A stretch of DNA of 64,000 bases from Dasyornis broadbenti (Eukaryota > Chordata > Aves > Passeriformes > Dasyornithidae): assembly GCA_013397935.1 (NCBI GenBank), contig VZRN01005169.1, positions 1,522,584-1,586,583 of the forward strand, written 5' to 3'. This document shows, in pieces, positions 48,036-60,440 of the stretch. The position numbers and the translations under genes were made by a program. A model generated the notes under the pieces. It had not been told where the DNA came from. It was given only the letters and a program-made list of their open reading frames with translations, and searched no databases. Positions within the stretch are counted from its first letter, which is position 1. Every line of letters starts with the position of its first letter.

Positions 48036-48146
48036 NNNNNNNNNNNNNNNNNNNNNNNNNNNNNNNNNNNNNNNNNNNNNNNNNNNNNNNNNNNNNNNNN
48101 NNNNNNNNNNNNNNNNNNNNNNNNNNNNNNNNNNNNNNNNNNNNNN
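48036..48146. other. Assembly gap of 111 N within a poly-T run
   Basis: Unknown bases are flanked on the left by T11-G-TT and on the right by T22 (48147-48168). The gap probably marks a homopolymer the assembly could not resolve, so its true length is unknown. Open frames crossing it are artefacts. Confidence 0.99.
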
Positions 48147-49589
48147 TTTTTTTTTTTTTTTTTTTTTTAGGAAGACTGGGTGATAATTTAGCTACTGGGA
48201 TACAAAACCTTTAGGAACTGATAGCACTCATCTCTGGAGAACACACTGTGTTGGCCTGACTTGACCTCTGCACACACAGCACCGGCTGAGTGTTGCTCTC
48301 CTCTGGAAGTACCTGAGAGACAGCCCCATCCCCAGAGGCCCTGAGGACTGGAGCAGATGGAGAATTTGTGGCACTTGTGGCATAAGAAGAAAAGCAGGTG
48401 TTACTGCAGGTCTTAGTCTTACAGTGGGAAACAAATCTGGAGTACTTCCAAGTATCCCGGGGAATGTCCTGTGTAAATTAATGGGAGGTTGAAGGATGCC
48501 CTGTGGGTGAGGAAGAATTGCTGGCTTTGGAGGTTACAAAAAATTTAAAGCTTCCTCCTACCCCAAGCTCCTGGAATTTGCTGTTGTACAGGAGAAAGTC
48601 CTGGGAAGAATATGCTTTAGTTACTGCCAAGGTAGGGGAAGATGCCTGGGCAGTTTCTTTAGGATCCATCCCTGGGGACAAGCCACATAGGCAGGGTAGC
48701 AATGTGAGTCCTCTCCTGTGCCAGCAGAATGATGGAGAACCCCAGGAGCCTAAGGCTGTTCTGGCTTTCCAGTGGGGAGGAATAGGAGTGTTTGCAGTGC
48801 GGCTGCTTAGGCATGCAGCAAAACTGGAGTGGCTCAGTGCAGCCGTGTTGGGAGCCACAAGCTGCTCCCAAGGCAAGGCTGCTTTGGGAAAACATCTTCC
48901 CAGCGAGCACAACCACTCCATTGCTCCATCAGAGCTGGGTGAAAACTGGAGGACATGCAGCACAAGTACCACCTGCCCAACAAACAGAAGGAGGAATCTG
49001 CACACGAAAGGGAGAACCTGTGATTCCCCCGACCCATTTGGGATTTGTTTTTCAGACCTTTGAGAGGATTTTCCTTTGGAGACATTCACTCTAATGTTTA
49101 TATTTGCTATCATCTCATGTTTCTGCTGATGATTATTCACAGCAGCTCAAGGGTGACTCCAGCAAGATCCTTGGGTTGATGGTCACTCCCCTCTGGAGAT
49201 GTTCCTGCTCTTGGAGACAGTTTTATGCTTCTTGGGGAGCTCAGTGCTCTGCTCTAGAGCAGCCCACTGGGGCCCAGGTGCTTTCTGTTCCTGCTTTGTC
49301 ACCAGGGTTTTGAGGAGATGGGGTTTTTCCCTGGTGAAATAGACTGGCTATGGTTGACATTTAAATTGTCATCCAGAATTAACCTGCCACTGAGATAACA
49401 GGAGGACAGAGCAGATTTCTCTTCCAGCTCTTCCCCCATCCCCGGATTTTCCTCCAGAGACTTCAGTTTCTCCTCTGTATCCTTCTCCCTCTCCAACTTT
49501 TCATCAAGCCGCACCAAAAGAGCATCAATTCCTATAAGAACATTCAATTAGTCCCATATTTAAATCTTGTCACTGTGACCTAGTGAATT

Positions 49590-49735
49590 ATGCAAGGGGC
49601 TGGATACCAGAAATCAATTGAGCTCTAATTCCCAGCCCTGGCACTGGATCTCTCAGCATATTGCTATAGGCAAGTTATTTCAGCACATTTTCTCTCTCCA
49701 TTTCTTCCCTATAAATTGCACATGTTAACATTAGG
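49590..49735 (+). mobile_element. MIR-like SINE relic
   Basis: The order TTCCCAGCCCTGGCACTGGA, GCAAGTTATTTCAGCACATT, TTCTCTCTCCATTTCTTCCC then TATAAATTGCACATG follows the MIR core and 3' consensus (CCAGCTCTGCCACT, GGCAAGTCACTT, CTCTGTGCCTCAGTTTCC, TGTAAAATGGGGAT). Divergence is high, as expected for an ancient amniote SINE. The match was made by eye. Confidence 0.45.
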
Positions 49736-52700
49736 TGATGCAGCAGCATCACAGATGTACTGAGATATTTGGGTAGAGGAATTGCAGCAGCACATCCCAC
49801 TCTTACATTGTGTGCCCAGCTCTTTGAGTCAGATGTTTACTTAAAAATGTATCCATAGCAAAATATTTGCCAAACACAAGATGATTCAGGCTTTGCCTAA
49901 CTTCTATTAAAGATAGAAGGTCTGGGGAAAGTCTTTTGAATTATCATATGAAAGACAGTTTAAGATGAAGAGAAGGTGAAAAAGAGTAAAATACGCAGTA
50001 TTTTCTATCCCAAAATGCTAAGTTATCACTTACATGCAGTCCAGCATGATGGCAATTCAGAACCATGGGGGTCCTTATCTCCCATGGCTCATGCAGAAAT
50101 TATTGCATATGTTGTTGTCAAGAACAGACCAAATCCAGTCTGACAGGCTGCATCAGTGAGAAGGGTGGCATCACATGCAGGGCCTTAGGATTTTTATGAA
50201 GTTTTTTTTCCACCTTGATTGAAATGCTTTTAAGAATGGCTTTGTAAAAAGCGAGTGCCAAGTCTACAGTGCTCTTCAGCGATGAATTCGTAATGCAAAG
50301 GAAATTTAAGTATGATAGAGAGAAAAATAAGTATTATAGCAGTTTACAAGCCTTTCATGTTGGTTTCTTAGAAACATTAGTTGAGTACTTTTGTCTCCTA
50401 TTGCTCTCTCTTGCCGCCAGCCTGGTTCTTCCCATCACACTGCACTCACAAGTTAATCGCTGCACTTTGGAGTTGTTATCCACTAATGGAGGAACACAAG
50501 TGATTTGTGGCAGAAACTTAAATGTTATCTGTATAAAAAACTATTGGAAAAAATCTGCTTGTGATCAGTGTTTCCTGAATGGTTTAAAATGTCATCTGAG
50601 ACAAAGTTCTGTTCAGCTGTTGTCCAATGTGGTATTTTCATGGTGGAGCATTTGTAAGGCATGGGAGAGCCAAAATGTGAACTCATGGAAGGTAAAGTCT
50701 TTAAGCTGCTTAGGTGGCTGCATGAAGTATCTTGAAAAAAGTACAGGGTAAGGAAGGAAGAATAAATTAGGTGGTTTAAATGTCCTTAATTTTAATTAAA
50801 GATGGTAGCAGTGAAATTGGAAATGTATTTAGCCTGATAACTCCCTCTAATGAAGCATCCTTGGTGTGGCTTCTGGGGATCCAAGTTCACTGTCCACGTT
50901 GCTGAAACTTCTTTGTGTCACACAGAGCTTGTCTGAAATCAGCAGTTTATTCTTGGCTTCAACAATTTTTGGCCTCTTTATGCCACCTTAATGCTACCTT
51001 GGCAAAGTCAAGCTGTTTGCACATCCTTTCCCTCCAGCCCTTACTGGAAACTTTCACATGAATGTAAAATCATTTGCCGTGAGGTGATTCATTGGGTAGG
51101 ATATGTAATGCTCTTGTATGTCTCTGAATGTTTCAGCCAACTGATAAATAATCAAGAACCTTGAATGTTCTTTCTGTCTGTCTGTCTCCTCAGAGTGCTT
51201 TGCTTGACTCACAGTAATTTATGGTGAGTGGATTAAAAGCCAATCACTGTAATGTCACAGACATGAATTACCACAGTACAGTCTGTCATTTAGTGGCTTT
51301 TTCAATGCCAGGCAACAGACTTATCCCAGGGCAGTGTGTGTTTGGGCTTCTTGTTGTCATTTTTCTCTGCATTTTTAAGTGTCCTAATTATATATTGAGA
51401 CTGAAAAAAGAAAAATCAAACTTTTAAACATTCTTCCAAAATTCAAGTGCCATTCACAATGAGGACTTTTTGGGATATTTTTGGGTGGCTATAGCCCCTT
51501 GTTTCTTTCCCAGCCTTATAATCTTAAGTCCAAACTTTTTAACCTTGATGACTCTGTTATTGTTTTCTGATTGCCCAGGTGAACACAATGAATGTCTGTG
51601 GAGCCAGGTCCTTGAAGGATAGCTCTGCAAATTGGGATTTTCTCTTGGAAGGTCAGTCACAGAGTCTCTGCCTAGGTTGGCCTCCCCTCCTTTTGCCTCC
51701 TGGCAGTGCTTACATGTCAAATGATTGCACTCTTGAACCGTGAACTCCAAGGCCTGTGCTCCCACTGCTGCTTGGCAGGAAGAAGTGATTTTCTGTAAGG
51801 AATTAAAGAGCCTCCTCTCTTCCTCTGATTAAAAAAATCATTTTAAAAAGACTTTTCCACCCCACATCTTCTGAAGTTAGTGCTACACCCTGCAAGGCTG
51901 GCAGCCTCTGAAAACAATTAGAAAGAGACCCTTGAAGGCAGGATCTGGACAATCTTGCAAGACACATAATTTTAATCTCATAGAATGTCTTGGCACACTG
52001 GGTGAAAACAGGCTTTGTCCCTGGGATGAGAAATGATTAAAGCCAAATTCTGTCTTGCGGTGATTATGGAACAGGCTAAAGCACAATGCAAGGCATGGCT
52101 AAATTGGTTGTCTTAATCCATGGTCTAATAGACTTTAAAATATCTCTCTAAATGGGGAAAGGAGAAATCATCCATTTGGGTGTCATTCCTGGCCACGCTG
52201 ACCTGGCTTATATCCCCAGAAGCCTCTTCTTTCTCTGCCTTGACTTTGGCCCACTGCCCTTCCTGGCATCTGTGGCTGTCCAGCACCTGCTCCTGCCTCC
52301 ACGAACACACAAAACCACAAGCTCTTCACTGCCCACTTGCTTCTCACGTGCAGCCGCTCCCTTTGCAGGCAGATGGCTTTGGGCAGGACATCCCACCCTC
52401 CTGTCTCCCCATGGGACACTGCCTTCTTCTCTGGCTACACACCCACATGCTGCTGCCTCTACTGGCAACCGTTCAAAAAGTTCTTCAAGGACAAAACCCC
52501 AAAAATACAAGAGATAATCCTAAACAGGAAAGTCCCCCTTCCTCTTGTGCAATCTCATCCTCATTATACACCAGAGCAAATACAAACCGTTGTACAGTAA
52601 TTTTAACCTCTGCTTAGTTTCTACTGTGCCTTACTGGTTTGAGCTGGCCAGCCCCAGAGAGGGGCTGCTGGGACCCCACCAGCCCTGTGAAGTGCAGGAG

Positions 52701-53484
52701 GTTTCACACAGGGATCACATTTTGTTTCTGAGGCATCAGCAAAGCATGTTGCCTCTGGTTTTCATCAGAAGCATTAGCCAAAACTATGGAATTTTGCAAA
52801 GCTGACTCAGGAGAGAAAGCCCAGCAGATCGTTGGTACAGTATATATTTACATATTAAGTGTACAGGGTCAATTCCTGGGTGCCCAAGCAGAACCAAACA
52901 CAAGAAATGTTCCTGATTAAAACTCCAGACCTCTCTTGTCAGCGCTGCAACACCAACCTCATCACATCAGGTCCCTTCCTACACCTGAGAGTTGAGCAAT
53001 GAAGGATTTGGGCTCCTTTAGCTGCCAGGCTCAGGTTTTATCCACCCTGTTCTGCAAAACTACTTCCCAGACACCTGGAAAACCCCTTCATCTGCTCTTC
53101 TTCATCCTCAGGAAGACTCAAGCCTGCCTTGATTTCAGGTGAGGATGTGCCTTTGTGTTGGCTGCAGGTTTGTTTGGACATCAGTAACGAGCGCATGCAA
53201 ATCTGGGCAGTGTGGGGTGTTTAGTGTGCTTTATAAAACCATAATCAATTAAAAATGGGAACAAGGGAGCTGTTTTCCTAGCAGAGGACTCGACTGGCCC
53301 TTCTAGGTGGTAGTCTCTGTTTGCAGTCTGTCGTTCATCCCAAAGCCCTCTGCTGCACAGCTCTGTAGAAGAGGAGGGGAAGTGGGGAGCAGGAGCCAGG
53401 CAGCGGCACCCCCAGGCATTTGATCTGATGCAAACCTTGTCCAGATTTTGCACATGTGCGGTATTTTTTTGTGCTTGTTGGAGT

Positions 53485-53512
53485 TTTTGTTTGTTTGTTT
53501 GTTTATTTTAAT
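53485..53512. repeat. (GTTT)n short repeat
   Basis: Four GTTT units followed by TATTTTAAT. Similar short GTTT runs occur near 24142 and 38860. Simple sequence only. Confidence 0.75.
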
Positions 53513-54200
53513 ATAAGCTTACACACAGATCTTAGTCACTGAGGTCTGTAGAAGTAACTACATGGGGACAAACACAATCCAGAGCTTTGCTGTTGCGGCT
53601 GTGCCAGTTTAATATGGTCTGGTACTCTGATTTAAGAGCTGTGGTGTTTAGAAGTCACTTGGCAATCAGTGGGTTAGTTTTCATCATCTTTGTGCCCGAC
53701 AAGGGTGTGAGTGAGGAGGAGATGTGGCACTGAGATAAGGAGAAGCTTTTAATTCATTTCGTAGGTGACCTAAATTCAGCCCCTGTGGCCATCATGTCAA
53801 TCCCACAGTCTTGTCCGCTAGCTTACTGATGTAAGTAATGGTGACACGTGTATTTATCGAATGTCCTTCTCTGTGGCTTCAGGAAGGACATCTCGGGGGA
53901 AAAAAGTTGCTTGGAGATTTAATGATACTTGTCATCAGTTCTGTTTTCCGTGAACTCTCATTTATCCTAGCACGGAGAGAGCGCATGCCACAAAAATATA
54001 ATGCATTTATCCTGTGAGGGCGGCTTATGTTGTGGGAGATCAGACGTCTCTTCTGCTGCTGAGGCAGCAAACATGCAGAATTGTACATGACTTACTGAAA
54101 ATAATGCAAATTGCAGATGTGGTGCCTGTACAGAGATTGGAAATCCCAAGTCTTTGTGCAGGGTGAGAGCTTTTATCGGGGCTGCACAATTGTGGGCTGA

Positions 54201-54202
<2 letters not shown>

Positions 54203-54235
<33 letters not shown>

Positions 54236-54243
54236 CCCCCCCC
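54203..54243. repeat. (CT)15 followed by C11 microsatellite
   Basis: Fifteen perfect CT units run directly into eleven C. Pure polypyrimidine of this sort is usually length-polymorphic and can form triplex (H-DNA). No gene is associated. Confidence 0.95.
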
Positions 54244-57200
54244 AGCTTTAGATTTCCTCTAAAGCAGTTTTGGGAGGGGAGGAGATGTGTCCCATCTCCT
54301 GCACTGAAAGAGGTGTCTGAGCTCCTGGGTTATGAGAGAAAATCTGTGCAAAGCATCCTCTCCTGTGCTTCATACCTAAGAAAAAGCTGAAACTGCTCAG
54401 GGAACTTAAGCACAGAAAGACCTAATTTGCAGATCCCAACAGGCATGTACATGACATAGATGCAAACCCACACAGTCCTGCTGAGATGACAACATTTCTG
54501 AGCGCAGCAGCAAAACTCCAGATAGCTGGGTAATTACAGTGGCAAAATTCATGTATTTATGGCCCTTTAGGAGCCTCAGGTGATAAATATTCTGTGGATT
54601 GCACTCCCACATTTGAGCGCCCACACTCTGTCCAGGTATCCTGCAGTTTCTCGTGCCGTCAGTGACCCCTTGGGCACGGTGTGTGAAGGCTGCTTTAGTT
54701 CTGAATTAACTTCTCCAAAGTAATCCCAATTTTCCTGTCTGCTTTCCACAGGTCGGCCCAAGCTCAGCAGTGACTCAGCAGCACACCTGCCCTTGCACAC
54801 GTGACTGAACATCTCCTGCTGTGTGTTTCATCTCCAGCACTGCTACTTCTTAAGGTGAGAAGCAAATAAAAGTCATGCTTCATGAAAAATAAACCTTTAT
54901 AATTTAGCTCTCCAGCACCACCTGGTCTTCCATCCTCTCCCCTAACCTCTTCCTGGATAACATTTCCCATGCTGATTGTATTAGTGTAGCATGGAGCGAA
55001 GTACAGTCAAAGGCTAATCTTTTTGTGATTGAATATTAGATTCTTCATTTCAGGAGGCTCTTACAAACAGCTTTTTGTCAGACTGGTGGAAGACAAGGAT
55101 GGAAGAGAACTTGAAGAAAAAGTACATCTCTTCCCAAGGGTTTCATTCTCTTTTTCGTAACTTTTATATTATGGCAAATTGTATAATTTAGAGTTGTAAT
55201 TTCAAGAAAGATGCTCATTACTGAGAAGGCAGCTTGACCAAATCTTCCTCAGAAGCCACTTAATTGACAGTGTTTAGGACTGACAAGACACCTGATTTGG
55301 GTTGCCAGCAATTCATCCTTGAAGCAGTAGGAAAGGAACAGAGGAACAAAAAGGACAGAAAGGAAAAACCCAGAGCTGCAGGATCTAAAACAGAGTAAAC
55401 ATGCAACTGAGTAATACCTATCCTGTGCTTCCTGAACCATCTTTAGAAGTGCATAAAATTACGGATTAACATTCATTAATTGTTATTTTTTGCAAGATGA
55501 AGATCCAGGGCAAACACTGCTGCTCCTCAGGCAAAGCCAGTCCTTTATCCCTTAAGCAGAAGGTGGGATCTTTCCAAGCAACTGGTCCTCCCAGGACTTC
55601 CCATTCCTATCTTAAGACAACCCTCTGCTGTTTCTTCTTTTAATCAGTTTTAAAGTGAAATATACACTGATGCCAGTAAAATATAATATCACGACACATA
55701 ATACCTGTCTCCAACCACCACCCAATTCAGGAGGGTCTGTCTTTGATTTCGTGTCTCCTTGCACTTTGTGAGTCCTCTATATCTACGTTTGCCGCTGTTC
55801 AGCCTCAACAGATGTGCTTTTTATGTTAGGTAAAAGCGGGAAAAGAATCTTCTGAATCTTGGATATTTTGGTTTATCACGGGAGGGAGGATTAAAGATAA
55901 AGGTTCAGAATTGCATTCTCCTGGAAAAGTAACTTGGTTTTGCTTGTGCTGCTGTCTAGAAAATAATGTGGGATTTGGGATGTTCATGGGAATATTGGGC
56001 CAAACAGTCAGCATAGCAAAGGGCCTCTGCTTATTCACCTCACAGTTAAAGCTCTTGCTGTGAGTTTGGCAGGTGAAGGGGGGAGTGACCAAAATGTCTT
56101 CTTCTGTTGTTTGTGTGCCAATTGTGTTTTTGTTTAACATAGGTTATAACACTGACGTTCAGGAGAAATGGAGGATTCTGTCCAAAGAGCCTGAGGAGAT
56201 GGAGCTGCTTCCCTGCAAGCCCGGGTGAGGATCCTCCAGGAGAGGTGAGATCACAGATGTGTCCCTGTGTGTACAGCATCCTCTGTGAGCTTGCACTGAC
56301 CTGACTTTCTGCTCTGTGTGTGTTTTTTTTTGTGGGGGTGCCCTGATCTCTCCCTGTAGGTTGGAGACAAGGCAGCTTCTGGTTTTACTCCCTGCAGTAC
56401 AAAAATCTCAAAACAAAACACGATGTCACCTAATTGCCAGAGATGAAATTATTTATGGACCTGGCCTTTGGAGTCAGAGCCTCAAACTTCTTTAATTACC
56501 TTTGGGGATCTGTGCACAGGATACCATGGTGATGAGAATAATATTTGGAATTCAAGTCTTGTCCAATGTGTTTTAGCAGCTGGAATGGGCAAGCAGCTGA
56601 TTATGACCATAACAGAAATAGTGCCAAAAACCTTCATAGAGTTTGGAGTGTTGGCTTTTTAATCAGATGTATAAAACTCTGGTTATCTTTCTTAAGCCCT
56701 TCTGGAAACAAAATGTGGAAGGAAAGCTCCTGTTCAATATTCAGTGTACCTATAAATCTCCTCACCAAAGGAGGAAAGACTAGAATGTAAATTGTTGTCT
56801 TGATACTGCTATCTGTAGCATTAATATACATCCACTAAAAACCAAAAACTGAGCACGTAAATTATTCCCACTACAGAGCCATATCAACATTGTTGAAATT
56901 CGTCTGAATTTACCATTGTTTGATTCAAACTTTGTTAAATCTCTGGGGATGACTTAAATGTTTAAGGTGATTTTTTCCTCCAGGGAAGCCATCCAGATTC
57001 ATTAGGAGACCATGGCAGTTGTCAGAACCGATGACATCTGGAGGCAGTTGTTGTTTTCCAACTCACCTCTAAGGATCCACTGAGGCACAGGACTCTCCAT
57101 AGGATGATGTAAGACTTGGAACCACGGACAGTTCACATTCAGCCAGATCAGAACACAAATCTATGAGCCCCAGCCATGTGGGATTCATCTGACCAAACAA

Positions 57201-59754
57201 ACTGGCTGTCTAGTCTTGCTTTGGCACCACAGGGAAATTGGCACATTCAAGGCATGATTCATCTTGCCCTAAAGCTGATATCTAAAATAAGTCAGCTGAG
57301 CGCACTGTGAAAGTGCCTGTTTCCCCTCATGGTTACAAAGGATGGGAGGCTCAGTGAGGCACAGATGTCTCCAGAGTGGATGTTTTGAATTAGGCAAGAT
57401 GAGTCCCGTCTATGCTGTATTTTTAAAAAATGTCATGAGTGATGGATACTCAGGTCTCAAATTGGAAGTATAAGTTCAATTTAAAAGTACAGTGTCCTCA
57501 AAAGCCCTCAAAGAAACACATTTGCTCTGAGCTCAACCCTGACCCAAAGACCTGACATATACTTTCCCAGTATTTAGTGACTATAACTTGACAGACAAAC
57601 AGAGCACTGTTTGGTTCTCCCTATCATTTTCATTTAGCAACTGAATTCAAAGATTTAATGGATATTTTTAGAGTTTACTCACATAACTTTAAAATTGTTT
57701 GGACCGGGTAGTACAGACATTTCCCCCTTCTAGCATGAAGAGCTCTAGGGCTTGTAACAATGAAAACATGACTTTGCTCCAGGTTGCTATTTTCTTCCTT
57801 TTATTTTCCCTTTGTCTTGTATTATCCATAATGCTGTCATTGTGCCACAGCTTAGAGGAGGATTTTTTTTGAGTAGTTTGGAACATCTTGAACTTTGGTT
57901 GCTAATCAATTTGCACTAACAGCTATGGAAACCAGTATAAAAAGCCAGGCCTTTTCTGTCTCTTCCTCTTTCTTACATTTGGAAAAATAAATCTGAGCAG
58001 CGACGTGAGTCTTGTATAATTGCTCTTCCATTTGTATTTCTAGACTTGTCAATCTGGCAAGCTTCACAGAGTGGGATTAAAAGCTTTCTCCTTCTCTCTC
58101 AATCAGAGATTTCATTTACTTCCGTGTTTTACAGTAAATATAATCAGTTCAGCAGGAGATGGTTTTGTTCTCTGCAGTGATGTCTTTCTAGTCAAGGGAG
58201 TTCTTATCGGCAGCCTGGATGGGAAGTCAATTGACAGAACCCCTGATACTGAGTGCTACTGCAGCTTTAGGCAGTGATCGGGGCTGGAGACCCTGTGGGG
58301 CACCTGGAAATGTGTCTCCCAGTGGGAAACCCAAAGATCTCTACTCCTCCATTTCTGGTTGGGGTTTAGGGGTTCCAAACAAGAGTCAGAGTCAGACTCA
58401 ACCACCCTCCTGGTGGGAGCAGGGTGGGGCCATCAGTCAGTTTCTGCCAAGAGCAGATTAACCTTAACTCCTGTTTAGTCCCGAACATGAGGTCTCTGGA
58501 AGCTCCTCCAACCAGACACAATCTACAGCCAGGGACACAGGGAATTTCGCTCTTTTGCCCTGGGATGGGCCCTGCTTTGGTGGGAAAGGGAGGTGCTGGA
58601 GCATGGCAAGGCTTGGTTGTAGGATGGAGGGGCTTGGACTGAGGGCCATCAGTGTGGATTGCAAATTATTTAACTCACTGGAGAGAAGAGAAATAAAGGA
58701 ATCTTTGATTAGTGAAGAATTGTACTGTAGGCATTTAAATATCTCTAAGTTTAGACAGCAGCAGAGCAGAGAGTTTAAATATTGCTTTCTGTGCATTTAA
58801 GCACCTGAATTCCACTGGCACCTCACTTAATTTGTCTTTGTCCTTTTCTTCACCTTGCCTTGCAGGCTCTGTGCCTTGATTTCCAACACAAAAACACAAC
58901 CCAAAATACAATAAAAAGAGATTGGAAACACTTTGGTTAAGCCTTGATGACAGCTGGTATGTAAATGCAAAGACTTCAGACTGTCTCTCAGTACAGACCA
59001 AACCTTAACACTCAGTTGTTTATAACTTTTGCATGGTCAGACCCATGGATAACGCCAGTGCTTCGGTGCTTTCACTGATTGCTTCCCTTCTCAGCATCTG
59101 AATTCGAGAGCAATGTCTGGTTTCATGCAGTGTAAGTCCTTTGCCAATCCTTCATTAAGCAAAAAAGCAAACCTACCCCTAAGCCCCAAGGATTTGTTTT
59201 TTTCCCCCTATATCTTTTCCAACAAGTTTAATCCCTTTATGAGGACTAAATTGTATATTTTTCACTTACTGACTTTGCAAAAGTCAGCCTAAGAGTTGAT
59301 ATTTCTATTCTTTCCTGTTGTCACCACTAATAAATATTCTGTGTTGGGGCCTGAGCTGACAGTTGTGATGAAGAGACAGGGTGGCACAGAAATACTTGAT
59401 CCTCTGTGGCTGTGCTGACAGCTGGTGTGGACTGGCACGGCTCCAGTGGAGATCTGGCCCCTGGTCCTGGATTCATACAGGGAATCCATCTGCAAAGGCA
59501 GAAGCCATTTTACAGACTGCATTTTCCCTTCAGCCTGACAGATTTTAATAGCTGATATCAGGGTGCTGTTGCACCTTAGAAGGTATTGTAGAAACTCATA
59601 ATTAAGAGCAACCTTGCTTCATAAAGCTCTTAATTTAAGCAAAAAACAAATGGACGACAGGGGGATGCAATGCAAAAGCAGTCTGGTTTTCAAGCAGGTG
59701 AGATTTTCAGTGCTGTGCTGCTGGTATCTGAGGTTGAACGGTTGAAGTGAGGAG
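54244..59754. other. Intergenic, no gene found
   Basis: Mixed sequence with no recognisable exon. A strong TATA-like motif at 57936-57943, followed by a GTGAGT at 58005, is the only promoter-like feature and is weak evidence. Confidence 0.55.
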
Positions 59755-60180
59755 CCTGGGTGCGCTCCTCTCCTGTCAAGCGAGGAGCGGCTGCTGATCC
59801 AGCCAGGCAGCCAGCATCCATCCCATCCCACCCCATCCCGCCCAGCGAGGCCACAAGCTGTTGCACAGCCCCTCGCCAGCCAAGAGCAGAGCGAGCCAAG
59901 CGCCAGCCCGGGAGCCAAGCGTGGTGATCCAGCTGCCGCTGTCGGGGAGGGGGCACGGGGCCGGGGCTGGCAGCGGGGCCTGGCAGCCTGGCCAAGCTGT
60001 GCCCCCAGAGTGCACGCGGCCGCCGGCAGCGCTTCTGAGGCTTGGAGATAAAGAGGTTGTGCCGGGACCGCTTTCCACACAGCAATTAACAGGGAGAGAC
60101 GGCACTGAGCAAATATTCCAATTGCAGATCCAGGAGGTGCCAATATGTTTTGCCGTTCCGCGATTGTGTTCTGGAGGCGG
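59755..60180. promoter_or_regulatory. Isolated CpG-rich island, candidate promoter or regulatory element
   Basis: About 22 CpG dinucleotides fall in the densest 310 bases or so (59760-60072), in a GC-rich block that stands out from the AT-rich surroundings. It includes GCGCTCC, CCCGCCCAGCGAGG, GTCGGGGAGGGGGC and CACGCGGCCGCCGGC. Such islands in bird DNA are usually promoters or developmental regulatory elements. I find no coding first exon beside it. Overlapping open frames on the minus strand (up to 174 residues) are rich in Ala, Pro, Arg and Gly, a result of GC content, and resemble no protein I know. Confidence 0.5.
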
Positions 60181-60184
60181 CAGC

Positions 60185-60440
60185 AGGGCTGTTACACTGA
60201 AGGGTCTGTTCAGTTGGCATTTCTGCTATCAACCTAATTTTTGAAAGGGGTTATAATTCGGCCATTTTTAATTAACGAGGGGATTAAAGTTGGCACACGG
60301 GCACTCAAGGGCTGTTTGTTGCTGGTTTAATTTATTTTTTTTAATCCAATCTGTTAGGCCCATCTCAAATAATAATTTTTGTTTCCACTTGCCGGGCTTG
60401 ACTTTAAAGACCTTTAAAGATCTCTATGCATATGTGTGTG
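60185..60440. promoter_or_regulatory. Candidate conserved noncoding element
   Basis: Next to the CpG island lies an AT-rich but non-repetitive block containing TTAATTAA (60268-60275, homeodomain-type), a tandem CTTTAAAGA pair (60402-60410 and 60412-60420) and ATGCATAT (60426-60433, octamer-like). The mixture of dense binding-type motifs without simple repeats looks like an enhancer, but conservation is inferred and not seen. Confidence 0.3.

Larger units (their letters stand above)
48169..54202. other. Intergenic with overlapping chance open frames
   Basis: GC-richer segments at 48240-49310 and 52150-52620 give open frames on both strands at the same places (up to 220 residues minus and 186 plus). 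That points to low stop-codon density, not to genes. The MIR-like relic lies between them, and TCTG repeats occur at 51171-51187. Confidence 0.55.

Noticed and set aside
48478..49140. 220-residue open frame on minus, overlapped by a 186-residue frame on plus
   Set aside because: Both strands are open over the same bases, no family resemblance, no splice or promoter context; best explained by GC-richer sequence with few stops.
50269..50751. 160-residue plus open frame
   Set aside because: Cysteine- and serine-rich without domain or homology I can recognise; lies in intergenic DNA, and this length is expected by chance in 64 kb.
52152..52617. Several overlapping open frames on both strands
   Set aside because: Same pattern of GC-rich sequence with few stops; no domain or conserved motif recognised.
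59619..60143. 174-residue minus open frame over the CpG island, with alternatives in other frames
   Set aside because: Ala/Pro/Arg/Gly-rich composition follows from GC content; several frames are open at once and none resembles a known protein.
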